This document shows, piece after piece, positions 1-8,900 of a DNA stretch of 64,000 bases. Location of the stretch: the NCBI RefSeq assembly GCF_019083965.1, contig NZ_JAHRCY010000034.1, positions 1-64,000 on the forward strand. The letters are read 5' to 3'. How positions within the stretch are numbered: the first letter of the stretch is position 1; each line of letters begins with the position of its first letter. Under the pieces are notes generated by a model. That model did no database searches. It had not been told where the DNA came from and saw nothing but the letters and a program-made list of their open reading frames with translations. The position numbers were made by a program, and so were the translations under genes. Source of the DNA: Catellatospora tritici. GTDB lineage: Bacteria > Actinomycetota > Actinomycetes > Mycobacteriales > Micromonosporaceae.

Positions 1-532
1 TCCGGGCCGTACCCGCGTACAGCCGCCGGGCCAGTTTGCGGGTCGACTCATGGGTACGGATCCGACCCAACCTCGGCAGGGTCACATGGTGGCGGGTGTC
101 CTCGACCCGGATCGTGCCGGTGGTGAACCGCACCGACGGCACCACCCGGCGACGCGACTTGAACCGCGGAAACCCGACCCTGGGCCCGGCGCGGCGGCCA
201 CTGCGCGAGGCCGACCAGTTGCCCAACGCCCGCGCCAGACCGTCCAATCCGGTGTTGTACGCCTCCTTCGAGCACTGCGCCCACCACGGCGCGACCTGCG
301 GCTTGGCCGCGTTCCAGGCACGGCGCAGCGCGGGCAGGGTCCAACCCAACGCCGGGGTCAGCTGAGCGTCGGTCAGGCCGTAGGAGCGCTCGGCGGCGCG
401 CTGGCCGAGGTTGGCGCGTACCGCGGCCAGGGCCCAGTTGAACGCAAACCGGCCGGCACCGGCATGCCGGTACAGGTCACGGTCCTGCGCCGGGCTCGGG
501 TCCAGGGCGAAACGATACGCCTGCACCACCAC
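1..532 (-). CDS. tnpB: TnpB-type RNA-guided nuclease/transposase, N-terminal part (cut by window edge)
   Basis: Only about the first 177 residues are in the window; the gene continues past base 1, so the RuvC-like catalytic centre and zinc ribbon are not visible. The N-terminus reads VVQAYRFALDPSPAQ, followed by AFNWALA, a KEAYNTGLDGLARAL helix and FPRFKSRRR, the usual order in IS200/IS605- and IS607-type OrfB/TnpB. The start is one of three successive GTG codons at 524-532; none is an ATG. Family role: an RNA-guided DNA nuclease that keeps the transposon at its site. No tnpA is visible, so whether the element is complete or solitary cannot be judged from here. Confidence 0.85.
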   Translation of the reverse strand, partial: MVVQAYRFALDPSPAQDRDLYRHAGAGRFAFNWALAAVRANLGQRAAERSYGLTDAQLTPALGWTLPALRRAWNAAKPQVAPWWAQCSKEAYNTGLDGLARALGNWSASRSGRRAGPRVGFPRFKSRRRVVPSVRFTTGTIRVEDTRHHVTLPRLGRIRTHESTRKLARRLYAGTAR

Positions 533-651
533 CCCACCGGCCACATCAGACACACGGCACACGCTAGACACCGGGTACGACAACACCCGCCACCACCTGC
601 CGGACATTACCCACGCCGAGTACGCCAACGACCACTGGAGCACGCGACAGC

Positions 652-754
652 TCACTCAACCGTCAGCAGTTGGCAGCCCCACCCGCCCGGCGTCAGCTGA
701 CCGATGCTCAGCCCGGTCAGCGCGGTGATCTCGGCCGCGTCGTCGATCCGCTGC
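652..754 (-). pseudogene. Relic of a second copy of the amidohydrolase/propeller gene
   Basis: On the minus strand this stretch reads RIDDAAEITALTGLS and then diverges to a TGA at 652-654. Bases 706-754 match 2592-2640, inside the amidohydrolase gene at 2418-4271, at 44 of 49 positions, and the protein match is RIDNAAEVVALTGLS there. It has no start and lies between the tnpB 5' end and the TetR stop codon. It looks like the tail of a duplicated or displaced copy. The rest of 533-705 shows no gene. Confidence 0.6.
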
Positions 755-761
755 GCCGAGC

Positions 762-1352
762 CTAGGCGGCGAACAGCCGGTCGAGGTGATACTTCAGGAC
801 GGCCAGTGCCGCGTCGCCGTCCCGCTGGCCGCCGAGCACACTGGAGCCGAGCCCGTTCGTCAGGGCGAGCAGACCGGCGGCGACCGTCCTGGAATCCGGC
901 GCCGAGGACACCCCGGCTGCCTCCAACTGCCTGGCCAGAAAGCGTTCCAGCGCGTCGGGATAGGTCGCTCCGTGGGCGACGGCCAGATCCGGCTCGGCCA
1001 GTACGAGGGTGTAGTACGCCGTGTAGGTACGCGTGATCCGGCGGCTCTCCTCGTCGGTCGGCAGGATCGCGGTGAGCGTGCCGTAGACCATCCCGGCCGG
1101 AGTCGGCGGCGAACCGAGAGCGCGGATGTGCTGCTCCACGCGGGCCGACAGCTGCTCGCCCAGGTATGCCAGGGCGGCGAGCAGGAGGTCGTTCTTGCCC
1201 TGGAAGTAGTACTGAACCAGCCGTAGCGACACCCCGGCCTCGGCCGCGACCTCCCGCATGCTGGCCGACTGCAGGCCTTTCGTATGGGCGATCCGCAGCA
1301 GCGCCTCGCCGATCTCACGGCGGCGCACCTCATGGTCGACTCGTCTCGGCAC
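762..1352 (-). CDS. TetR-family transcriptional regulator
   Basis: A 196-residue one-domain TetR repressor. The N-terminal helix-turn-helix is seen in EVAAEAGVSLRLVQYYF; the rest is the variable helical ligand domain. I chose the GTG at 1352 because the protein then begins MPRRVDHEVRRREI, a usual start for this subfamily; ATGs at 1367 or 1376 would run into the start of the divergent hydrolase gene. It is divergent from that hydrolase with only about 22 bp between starts and an inverted repeat in between, so it most likely represses both. The ligand is unknown. Confidence 0.88.
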   Translation of the reverse strand: MPRRVDHEVRRREIGEALLRIAHTKGLQSASMREVAAEAGVSLRLVQYYFQGKNDLLLAALAYLGEQLSARVEQHIRALGSPPTPAGMVYGTLTAILPTDEESRRITRTYTAYYTLVLAEPDLAVAHGATYPDALERFLARQLEAAGVSSAPDSRTVAAGLLALTNGLGSSVLGGQRDGDAALAVLKYHLDRLFAA

Positions 1353-1359
1353 ACTTTGA

Positions 1360-1375
1360 TGATACATTTGTACCA
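1360..1375. promoter_or_regulatory. Operator/promoter between the divergent TetR and hydrolase genes
   Basis: TGATACATTTGTACCA is an inverted repeat (TGATACA against TGGTACA, one mismatch). It reaches the first base of the hydrolase ATG at 1375. TACATT at 1363-1368 fits a -10 box placed for a leaderless transcript starting at that ATG; no good -35 is seen. A repressor bound here would block both promoters. Confidence 0.55.
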
Positions 1376-2241
1376 TGAAAACGGTGGGAGGCTTCACCAG
1401 CGAAAACGCCCGCACAAGATTCCTGACCGACTACGGTCGAGCTCTCGACCGCCGCTGGCCCGGACGTTCCACGGTGGACGTGCCGACAGAGTTCGGCACC
1501 ACCCGCGTCTACACCTGCGGCCCCGACGATGGCGTGCCGGCGGTGCTGCTACCCGGAGCGGGCGGCAACGCCCTGATGTGGCACCGCTACGTGTCCGAGC
1601 TCGGACGGCACCGGCGCGTCATCGCGGTGGACCCCGTGGGCGACCCCGGCGGCTCCACCCAGGACCGGCCGATCGACGGTGCCGAGCACATGTCGCAGTG
1701 GCTCGGCGAGGTCCTCACGGGGCTGGACGTCCGTCGCGCGCACTTCATCGGCTGCTCGTACGGCGGCTGGACCGCCCTGCAGTACGCGATCCGCAACCCG
1801 ACCGCCGCAGCCTCGCTCACCCTGCTCGACCCGGCGGGCTTCGGCAAGGTCAGCGGCCGGTTCATCGCCTGGGTGGTGCTCGGCGGCCTCGCCGGCCTGA
1901 GCCCCCGACCGGTGCGCCACCGGGCGGCTGGTTGGTTGCGCAACGCGACGCTGCGCGACGACGACGTGATGGGCCTGGCCACCGCCATGATGGGCTTCCG
2001 GCGGCGCCTGCCGGTCCCGCCCCCGCTGACCGACGAGGAGCTGCGGCAGCTCACGACGCCGACGCTGGTGCTGCTCGGCGAGCGCAGCCAGCTCTACGAC
2101 GCGGCCGCTGTGGCGCGCAGGATCCGGACCCTGACCTCGGCCGAGGTGGCCCTCGTGCCGGGTGTCGGCCACGACCTGCCGATGAACTGCCCGGATCGGA
2201 TCCTCGACCGGACCGGCGCCTTCCTCGACCAGCTGCGGTAG
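1375..2241 (+). CDS. Alpha/beta hydrolase
   Basis: A 288-residue single-domain alpha/beta hydrolase. The oxyanion strand LLPGAGGNALMW, the nucleophile elbow GCSYGGW (Ser nucleophile), an acid on the strand ending VLLGERSQLYD, and a late His in GVGHDLPM give the usual catalytic triad. No signal peptide, so cytoplasmic. There is no Shine-Dalgarno before ATG 1375, and the -10-like box ends 6 nt upstream, which suggests a leaderless message. Regulated, in all likelihood, by the divergent TetR protein. The substrate cannot be told; esterase, lactonase and C-C hydrolase remain possible. Confidence 0.88.
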   Translation: MKTVGGFTSENARTRFLTDYGRALDRRWPGRSTVDVPTEFGTTRVYTCGPDDGVPAVLLPGAGGNALMWHRYVSELGRHRRVIAVDPVGDPGGSTQDRPIDGAEHMSQWLGEVLTGLDVRRAHFIGCSYGGWTALQYAIRNPTAAASLTLLDPAGFGKVSGRFIAWVVLGGLAGLSPRPVRHRAAGWLRNATLRDDDVMGLATAMMGFRRRLPVPPPLTDEELRQLTTPTLVLLGERSQLYDAAAVARRIRTLTSAEVALVPGVGHDLPMNCPDRILDRTGAFLDQLR

Positions 2242-2421
2242 CTTCGCACGCTCTCCCCTGGCCGCAAGGACCAGCTGCATCTCGATGTCGTGGTGGGCGG
2301 TGGCCGCTCGGTCCCCGTGGCGGTCCGCCGCGAGCGAGTCGACGTCAAGGCCGCGCAGCTGGTTCAGCTCGGCGCCGCGGAGCTGAACCGGCATGCGCAG
2401 CCCGCCGAACTGACCGCCTAA
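2242..2421 (+). pseudogene. Coding-like tail without a start, in frame behind the hydrolase stop
   Basis: After the hydrolase TAG at 2239-2241 the same frame stays open to a TAA at 2419-2421, with strongly biased GC-rich third positions (VVGGGRSVPVAVRRERV and then AAQLVQLGAAELNRHA). It has no recognisable family and no start of its own. It overlaps the stop of the minus-strand amidohydrolase gene. It is probably the 3' remnant of a lost gene; read-through extension of the hydrolase is less likely. Confidence 0.35.
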
Positions 2422-4271
2422 ACCCCGGTGGCCTGCCGCCACCGCAGCGAGCGTCCACCCGCCACCAGCATCCCGGCCGCCCCGGTCAGTGCGGACACAT
2501 CGTCGGCCGGGCCAAGGTCGATCCACGGCGCCGGGCCGTCGACCGGCGGCCGGGCCAGCAGGCGGTCCCGGGTCGTGGCGAACAGCAGGCTGCTCAGCCC
2601 GGTCAGCGCGACAACCTCGGCCGCGTTGTCGATCCGCTGCCAGGCGCCGGTGCCGTCGGCCAGCGACGCCGCCGTCCGGGCCCACAACCCGCCCTGCGCG
2701 ACCGCGAAGTAGGTAGCGTTCACGCAGGCCAGCGCCACCGTCCCGGCGGCGGCGTCGCCGAGGTCGCGCCACGGCGCGGGTTCGGGCACCGGATCGCGGT
2801 ACACGATCCGGCCGTCTGCGGTCACGCCGAGCAACCCCAACGGCATGCCCCGGTACGCCTCCCGCGGCGACCCCAGCGCGACCAACTCCGGTGCACTGTC
2901 CGCCTCCCGCCAGCCCAGATTCTGCCCGCACAACTCGCGTACCCGCAGCACGCCGCCCGACGCCGCGAACAGCTGCCCCTCGCACGCCGCCAGCACCGCG
3001 CCGGGCACCGCCGGGCCGATCGGCTCGAACTGCGGCCCGGCAGCCTGGGTGAACCGGTCGAGGACGTTGCGGGTGATCCGGTCCACGACCGGGTCGGCCA
3101 GGGCGGCGCCCCAGTTGACGGTCGCGGCGGTGAACACGGTGCCCTGACCGAGCCGGTGCACGCCCATGGTGGCGTGACCGCCCTGGCCGTAGTGCCGCCA
3201 GTGGCGCAGGTCGGCGGTGGCCAGGATGACGAATCCGGGCGGCGTCCCGTCCCGGCCGGTCACCCGGGGCACGCCGTCGACCTCGGTGAAGTCGGCGGCG
3301 TCGGTCTCGTATCCGAGCGCGCCGCGGCCGAACTCGTCGCCGTCGCGCAGCCCGGTGCCCGCGAACACCCAGTGGTCGGCGAAGCGGACCCGGTAGGACT
3401 CCTCCCGCATCTTCACCATGTGCTCGCCCCAGGTGCCCGCCCCGCGCCGGTAGCTGACCCCGGTAAGCGCGTTCTCCGGCCGGTTGACCGGCGCGCTGGA
3501 CCATTCGACGGTGGTGCGCGACGGGTCGGTGCGGGCCACCGGGTCGGCGACGGCGTCGCGGTGGCAGACCATGGTCCGGCCGCCGTCCTCGAGGCGGATC
3601 TGCCACCAGCAGGTGTTGGCGCCGAAGACGGCCAGGTTGCCGCCGCCACGTACATACGCCTCGACATGGTCGCGCATCTCCCAGGTCCAGTACTCGTCGT
3701 GGCCGTTGACGACGAGCACCCGGTGTCGCGCCAGCAGTTCAGGCTGGTCGTGCAGGTCGAGGTTGGCGCAGTACGCCACCCGCAGGCCGCTGCCGGGCAG
3801 CCAGCGGATCAGCCCGTGCTCCCACTCCTGCGGCGGCGGACCGCCGCCCGGCCGGTCGAACCCGACCCGCGCCGCCCGCGTCGGCTCCTCGGCGTAGTAG
3901 AGGCCCTGCCCCGGCTCACCGGCCCGGTTGTACGCCTGCCAGGTCAGAAACGGCACCGACACGAGCACCTCGGCGTCGCCGGTGCCGCGCACGACGAAGT
4001 GCACGTCGGCGTCGGGACTGTCGGCGACCGTCGAGGCGGCGCGGCCGTCACCGCGGAACGCGGCCCGATACAGCGAGCTCGGCCAGCTCTCGGGCACCTC
4101 CAGTGACCAGTGCGGCCCGTCGACCGTGTCGACCAGCACGACCTGCCCCGTCGGCACGTCGATGACGGTGACGTGCCCGAGCGGGTGCGCGCGGTCCGCG
4201 CAGGCGATCACGAAGTCCAGGTTCTTACCCGGGTCGACGGCGCAGGCGCGGGCGTACGCGGTGAGCTTCAT
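2418..4271 (-). CDS. N,N-dimethylformamidase-like amidohydrolase with C-terminal propeller-like repeats
   Basis: 617 residues, last gene of the NRPS operon. An N-terminal beta-sandwich (about 1-100) is followed by a domain resembling the large subunit of N,N-dimethylformamidase (about 100-420), with NGHDEYWTWEMRDHVEAYV and FGANTCWWQIR as its most conserved part. That enzyme is a mononuclear-iron amidohydrolase with Tyr and Glu ligands (family knowledge). Residues about 425-617 form four to five repeats of the type WxxIDNAAEVVALTGLSSLLF, like tectonin/propeller blades. No signal peptide. ATG 4271 overlaps the upstream stop by 4 nt (ATGA), so it is coupled to the condensation-like gene. It could cleave an amide, such as an N-formyl or N-acyl group, from the peptide; this is inference. 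Confidence 0.7.
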   Translation of the reverse strand: MKLTAYARACAVDPGKNLDFVIACADRAHPLGHVTVIDVPTGQVVLVDTVDGPHWSLEVPESWPSSLYRAAFRGDGRAASTVADSPDADVHFVVRGTGDAEVLVSVPFLTWQAYNRAGEPGQGLYYAEEPTRAARVGFDRPGGGPPPQEWEHGLIRWLPGSGLRVAYCANLDLHDQPELLARHRVLVVNGHDEYWTWEMRDHVEAYVRGGGNLAVFGANTCWWQIRLEDGGRTMVCHRDAVADPVARTDPSRTTVEWSSAPVNRPENALTGVSYRRGAGTWGEHMVKMREESYRVRFADHWVFAGTGLRDGDEFGRGALGYETDAADFTEVDGVPRVTGRDGTPPGFVILATADLRHWRHYGQGGHATMGVHRLGQGTVFTAATVNWGAALADPVVDRITRNVLDRFTQAAGPQFEPIGPAVPGAVLAACEGQLFAASGGVLRVRELCGQNLGWREADSAPELVALGSPREAYRGMPLGLLGVTADGRIVYRDPVPEPAPWRDLGDAAAGTVALACVNATYFAVAQGGLWARTAASLADGTGAWQRIDNAAEVVALTGLSSLLFATTRDRLLARPPVDGPAPWIDLGPADDVSALTGAAGMLVAGGRSLRWRQATGV

Positions 4272-5716
4272 GCCGCGGCCACCCCGCCGAGCCGCGCGGG
4301 CAGCGTCGCCAGTGGTGCCGGACCGTCCACGGCCGACACCACCAGCTCCTCCATTCCCAGCGCGAACGCCCGCAGCCGCTGTGGCGGCAGGTACCGGGTG
4401 TCACCGGTGACCTGGTAGGTCAGGGCCGGGCCGTCGGCGGTCACGTGCGCGCAGAACCGGCAGCCGACCAGCGGCTGCGGCGACGCCCAGGTGAACACGG
4501 TCGCGGCTCGGGCCGCGCGGACCTGGTCGGCGGTCGGCGGCACTCCGGGCGGCAGGTCGACCAGGCGCATGTCGTTGAAGCAGCACATCGGGTGGACCGT
4601 CTCGCCCCGCTCGGCACTCACCCGCGCCAGGGTGGCGTCCAGCGCGGCCTGGTCGTAGTAGCCGGACCGGTAGGCACGCAGGCTCTCGCGCCACGCGGGA
4701 CGGATCAGGTCGGCGAAGTCCGCGGCGGCGGTGTCCAGGGTGAACAGGCCCTCCTGGGACAGGGTCGCCACCAGGTCGCGCCGCGACGGGTCGAAGCGGT
4801 TGCCGACGATGGTCAGCACCGCCGCCCGGTCCCCGGCGCCGTCCGCACTGACCAGGGCCGCGGTCGCGGCGAGCAGCACCGACGACACGCTGGTCCGGTG
4901 CCGGGCGGCGAGCGCGGCGGCGGCCAGGCCGAGCGCGGGCGAGGTGAGCCGTCCGACCCACCAGCGCACCGGCTGGGGTTCGGCGCGCGGGGTCGGGAAC
5001 ATGCTCGACGGCAGGGCCAGGTAGGCGTCGCGCCAGGCGGCCACGACGCGTTCGCTGCGGTCCCGCCCGGCCGCCGAGGTTTCCTCCTGGCTGATCGCGG
5101 CCGGGTCGCCCGGCACCGGGCCGGCACGGCCAAGCAGCGCCAACCGGACGTCGCGGACCAGGATGTCGGCGCCGTGACCGTCGGTGGCCAGGTGGCACAG
5201 GGCCAGCACGACCCAGGCCACGGCCGCGTCGACGAGCACGACCCCGAGCCGCACCGGCGGTTCGGTGCCGTAGCCGAACGCGGTCGCGGCCAGCTCCTCG
5301 GCGAGCCCGGCGGCGGCCTGGGCGGCGGCGGACTCGTCTGCGGCGGTGACGACACGCACCGGCACCTCAGCGCTCGCCGTGATCTCCTGCTGGACCGGCG
5401 CGCCCGGCCGCACCGGCTCGTCTGTCCGCTGGTCGTCGTCGGAGCCGGTGGCGTGCGCGGACGCGGTGGCGGGTGGTGCCGACAGCGCCAAGAGCCGGGT
5501 ACGCAGCGTGGGGTGGCCGCTCAGCGCCCTGCCGATCCGGTCCAGCGCGTCGTCGACGGCCAGTGGGCGGCACTTGTCCGGTGGCACGAGCACCCGGGTC
5601 AGGTTGAAGTAGTGGTCGTTGGGCGCGGTGCGGCCGATCGCGGCCCAGATGGCGTACTGCCCCCAGGTCAGCGGCCCGGCCGCGACCGGCGCACCGCGCA
5701 CCGTCACCGCCGTCAT
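4268..5716 (-). CDS. Stand-alone condensation-fold acyltransferase of the NRPS operon
   Basis: 482 residues with the two-lobed fold of NRPS condensation domains. The active-site motif reads CHLATDG where the family has HHxxxDG: the second His and the DG are kept, the first His is Cys. N-terminal LTWGQYAIW matches the C1 region and FNDMRLV the late core. A stretch at about 85-115 is low-complexity and may be a loop. It starts at ATG 5716 overlapping the carrier-protein stop. Free C domains of this kind transfer an acyl or peptidyl group between a carrier protein and an amine or alcohol. The adjoining carrier protein is its likely donor. Confidence 0.75.
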   Translation of the reverse strand: MTAVTVRGAPVAAGPLTWGQYAIWAAIGRTAPNDHYFNLTRVLVPPDKCRPLAVDDALDRIGRALSGHPTLRTRLLALSAPPATASAHATGSDDDQRTDEPVRPGAPVQQEITASAEVPVRVVTAADESAAAQAAAGLAEELAATAFGYGTEPPVRLGVVLVDAAVAWVVLALCHLATDGHGADILVRDVRLALLGRAGPVPGDPAAISQEETSAAGRDRSERVVAAWRDAYLALPSSMFPTPRAEPQPVRWWVGRLTSPALGLAAAALAARHRTSVSSVLLAATAALVSADGAGDRAAVLTIVGNRFDPSRRDLVATLSQEGLFTLDTAAADFADLIRPAWRESLRAYRSGYYDQAALDATLARVSAERGETVHPMCCFNDMRLVDLPPGVPPTADQVRAARAATVFTWASPQPLVGCRFCAHVTADGPALTYQVTGDTRYLPPQRLRAFALGMEELVVSAVDGPAPLATLPARLGGVAAA

Positions 5717-5970
5717 GAGACGCCCCGCTCGCGCAGATGCGCGGCCAGGCTCGCGATGGTGTCCAGGTAGGACACGTCGTCGTCGAGGTCGAGTGCGACG
5801 CCGTAGCTGCGCTCGACGGCGTTGATCAGCCGCAGGAACCCCAGCGAGGTGAGGCCGAGCAGCCCGAGCGAGCGCGGTTCGGCCAGCGCTTCGGCGGCGG
5901 TGACCGCTCCTTCGCTGGCCTGGGCGACCAGTTCGGCGAGGCCGGTCTCGAGCGTGGTCGCGGCGGTCAT
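5713..5970 (-). CDS. Free acyl/peptidyl carrier protein
   Basis: 85 residues, the normal size for a one-domain carrier protein. GLLGLTSLGFLRLINAVE contains the Ser that would carry 4'-phosphopantetheine, here in a TSL context instead of DSL, followed by the usual acidic helix and SYLDTIASLAAHL. The start (ATG 5970) overlaps the stop of the preceding NRPS gene by 4 nt and its own stop overlaps the next start, so all three are coupled. It probably receives the acid activated by the ligase encoded at 8984-10519 and presents it to a condensation domain. Confidence 0.85.
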   Translation of the reverse strand: MTAATTLETGLAELVAQASEGAVTAAEALAEPRSLGLLGLTSLGFLRLINAVERSYGVALDLDDDVSYLDTIASLAAHLRERGVS

Positions 5971-8900
5971 GCGCGCTCCCCCAGCAGTTCCTCGATCGAG
6001 GCGACGACGCCCTCGATGGTCGGGGTGTCGAAGAAGACGTCGAAGGGCACCTCGACGTCGTACGCGTCGCGGACCCGGGCGGTGATCTGGGTGATGGTCA
6101 GCGAGTGCCCGCCGAGGTCGAACAGGGTGTCGTCGGGGGCGATGTCGTCGATGCGCAGCACCTCGCACCAGATCGCGGTGACCTCGGCGACCAGGTCACC
6201 GGCGGGCGCGGGCACGCCGTCGGGGGCGGGCACGCCGTCGGGGGCGGCGGCGCAGGCACCGTCGAGGTCGTCAACCGGGTCGGCGGCGAGCGCGGGCGGT
6301 TCGGGCAGCGCCTTGCGATCCAGCTTGCCGTTCGGAGTGAGCGGCAGCCGGTCGAGCCAGACATACTGGCCGGGCATCATGTAGCGGGGCAGGGTGCCCG
6401 ACAGGTGCCGCCGGATCTCCGGCAGGTCACCGGCGCCGACCAGGTACGCGACCAGGGTGCAGCCGCGTACCGCGACGGCGGCCTGGCCGACGCCCGGGGC
6501 GCCGAGCAGCGTCTGCTCGATCTCGCCGAGCTCGATGCGGTGCCCGCGCAGTTTGATCTGGTCGTCGACCCGGCCCAGGAACTCGACCTGCCCGTCGGCA
6601 CCCAGCCGCACCAGGTCCCCGGTGCGGTAGAGCCGCCGCCCGGCCACGGTCACGAACTTCTGTTCGGTCAGCTCCGGGCGGCCGCGATAGCCCCGCGCCA
6701 GGCCCGCCCCACCGATGCACAGCTCCCCGGGCACACCGGGCGGCAGCGGGCGCAGCGACTCGTCGAGCACGTGCAGGGTCGTGTTGGCCAGCGGGCCGCC
6801 GATGGTGATCCGCTGCGGGTCGGCGGCGATCTCGGCGGCGGTGGACCAGATGGTGGTCTCGGTCGGGCCGTACACGTTGACCAGCCGCGTGGTGCGTTCG
6901 CGCAGCCGCTGGGCCAGCCGGAGCGGCAGCGGCTCGCCGCCGCACAGCGCCGTGATCGGCGCCCCGGCGAAGTCGGCGTCCAGCAGCATCCGCCAGGTCG
7001 ACGGGGTCGCCTGTACGTGGGTGGCGCCGCTGTCCCGGATGAGCCGGTCCAGGGCTACGCCCTCGCGGGTGGCCGCGTCCGGCGCGACGAGCACGCACGC
7101 CCCGGTGGTGAGCGGCAGGAACAGTTCCAGCCCGCTGATGTCGAACGACAGCGAGGTCAGGTTGAGCCAGCGGTGCGCCGGGTCGGTGCCCAGCAGCTCA
7201 CCCATGGCCGCGATGAGGTTGGCCAGCGCGGCGTGTCCGATCTCGACGCCCTTCGGTCGACCGGTCGACCCCGACGTGTAGATCGCGTACGCGAGCGCGT
7301 CCGGGTCACCGCTGCTGCGCGGGGCGGTGACGGGCTCGTCGGTGAACGCGGCCAGCCCGTCCAGCGGCAGCACCTCCAGGGGGCCGCCGGTGTGGCCGAG
7401 GATCACCTTGGCCCCGGCGTCGGCGGCGATGAACTCCAGCCGCGCCTGCGGGTACGACGGGTCCAGCGGCAGGTACGCCGCCCCGGCCGCGAGGATGCCC
7501 AGCACCCCGACGACCAGCTCGGTGCTCCGCTTGGCACACAGGCCGACCAGGTCACCGTCGGCGACGCCCCGGGCGCGCAGACCGTGGCCGACCCGGTGTG
7601 CGGCGTCGACCAGCTGCCGGTAGGTCAGCTCGCCGTCGGTGCCGGACACGGCGGGTGCGTCGGGGGTGCGGTCGGCCTGCTCGCGTACCAGGTCCAGCAC
7701 GGTCGCGGCGCGGCGCGGCCGGGTGGTGGCGTTGCCTGCCGCGACCGCGGTCAGCTCCGGCGCGGTGAGCAGGTCCAGGTCGCCGAGAGGGCGGTCCGGC
7801 TCGGCCAGGGCCGAGGCGAGCAGGGTGCGCAGGTGTCCGGCGATCCGCTCGGCCGCGATCGGGTGGCGGGCGGGCACGTGCACCGATCCGGTGAGGCCGT
7901 CGGCGGCGTCGACCAGTTGCAGGTGCAGCGCGGTGCGTACCACCGGCGGTGTGAGCAGCCAGTGCACGGCGGCAGTGCTGTCCGCGCGGCGTCGGTAGCT
8001 GATCGACACGGGCGCGAGCGCGACCCGGGGCGCCAGTCCGGGCACCGCCCGACCGAGCGGCACCTCACGATGGCCGTAGACGGCGCGGGCCTCGGCCCGT
8101 ACGGCGCGGGCGAGGTCCACCCAGGACCGGTCGAGGTCGGCGGCGACGCTGACGGGCAGCTCGTTGACCCACATGCCGATCTCACCCGCCAGCTCGGGGG
8201 TGCGGGTGCTCAGGTCGACCGCGACCGAGGTGGTGGCGTTGCCGTAGCGGGCCAGCACCGCGTGCACCGCGGCCAGCAGCAGCTCGAACCGGGTCAGCCC
8301 CAGTGTGTGCGCGCTCGCGGTCAGTGCCGCGTCGAGGTCGGCGCCGAGTGCGAACGGCACTCGGGCATCCGGTTCGGCGGTGGTGACCGCCCCGGTCGCG
8401 TACGGCAGCACGACCTCGTCGGCGGGCGCCGGTCGCGCCGCCCAGAACTCGCGCGCGGTCGGGGTCGCCGCGGCGATCCGCGCGGCCTGCCCGCGGGCCG
8501 CGTCGCCGAGCAGGTCGAGCGACCCTGCCGCCAGCGCCCGCCCGTCGTACGCGGCGAGCAGGTCGGCGACCAGGACGTCCTTGGACGCCCCGTCGAACAC
8601 CAGGTGGTGTGCGACGACCAGTACGGTCGTCCGGTCGGTGCCGTGCAGCGCGGTGCACCGGGCCAGCGGCCCCTCGGCCAGGTCGAACGGGCGGCCCAGC
8701 TCGGCGGCGACGGCGGTGCCGGAGTCGGCGGCACGGTGGTCGACCGGCGCGGGCGGCACCTGCCGCAGCAGCGGTTCGCCGCCGTGGTCGGTCACGGCCA
8801 CGGCCAGCGCGGGATGGCGCGTGACGACCTCGGCCCAGGCCCGGTCGAGCCGGGCGGGGTCCGCCGGGCCGGGCAGGGTGACCGCGACCGCCAGCCGGTA

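Noticed and set aside
1284..4106. Long open frames opposite or out of frame with real genes, here 940 residues on the plus strand
   Set aside because: Shadow of the hydrolase and amidohydrolase genes in GC-rich DNA; Arg/Pro/Gly-rich, no family motifs. The same holds for 12552-14867, 6105-9338, 35044-37260, 43956-46838 and 58669-61596 upstream of the true start.
6208..6243. Short regular repeats as a CRISPR remnant (also 13221-13265)
   Set aside because: Units are adjacent with no spacers, lie inside NRPS frames and code for repeated peptides.
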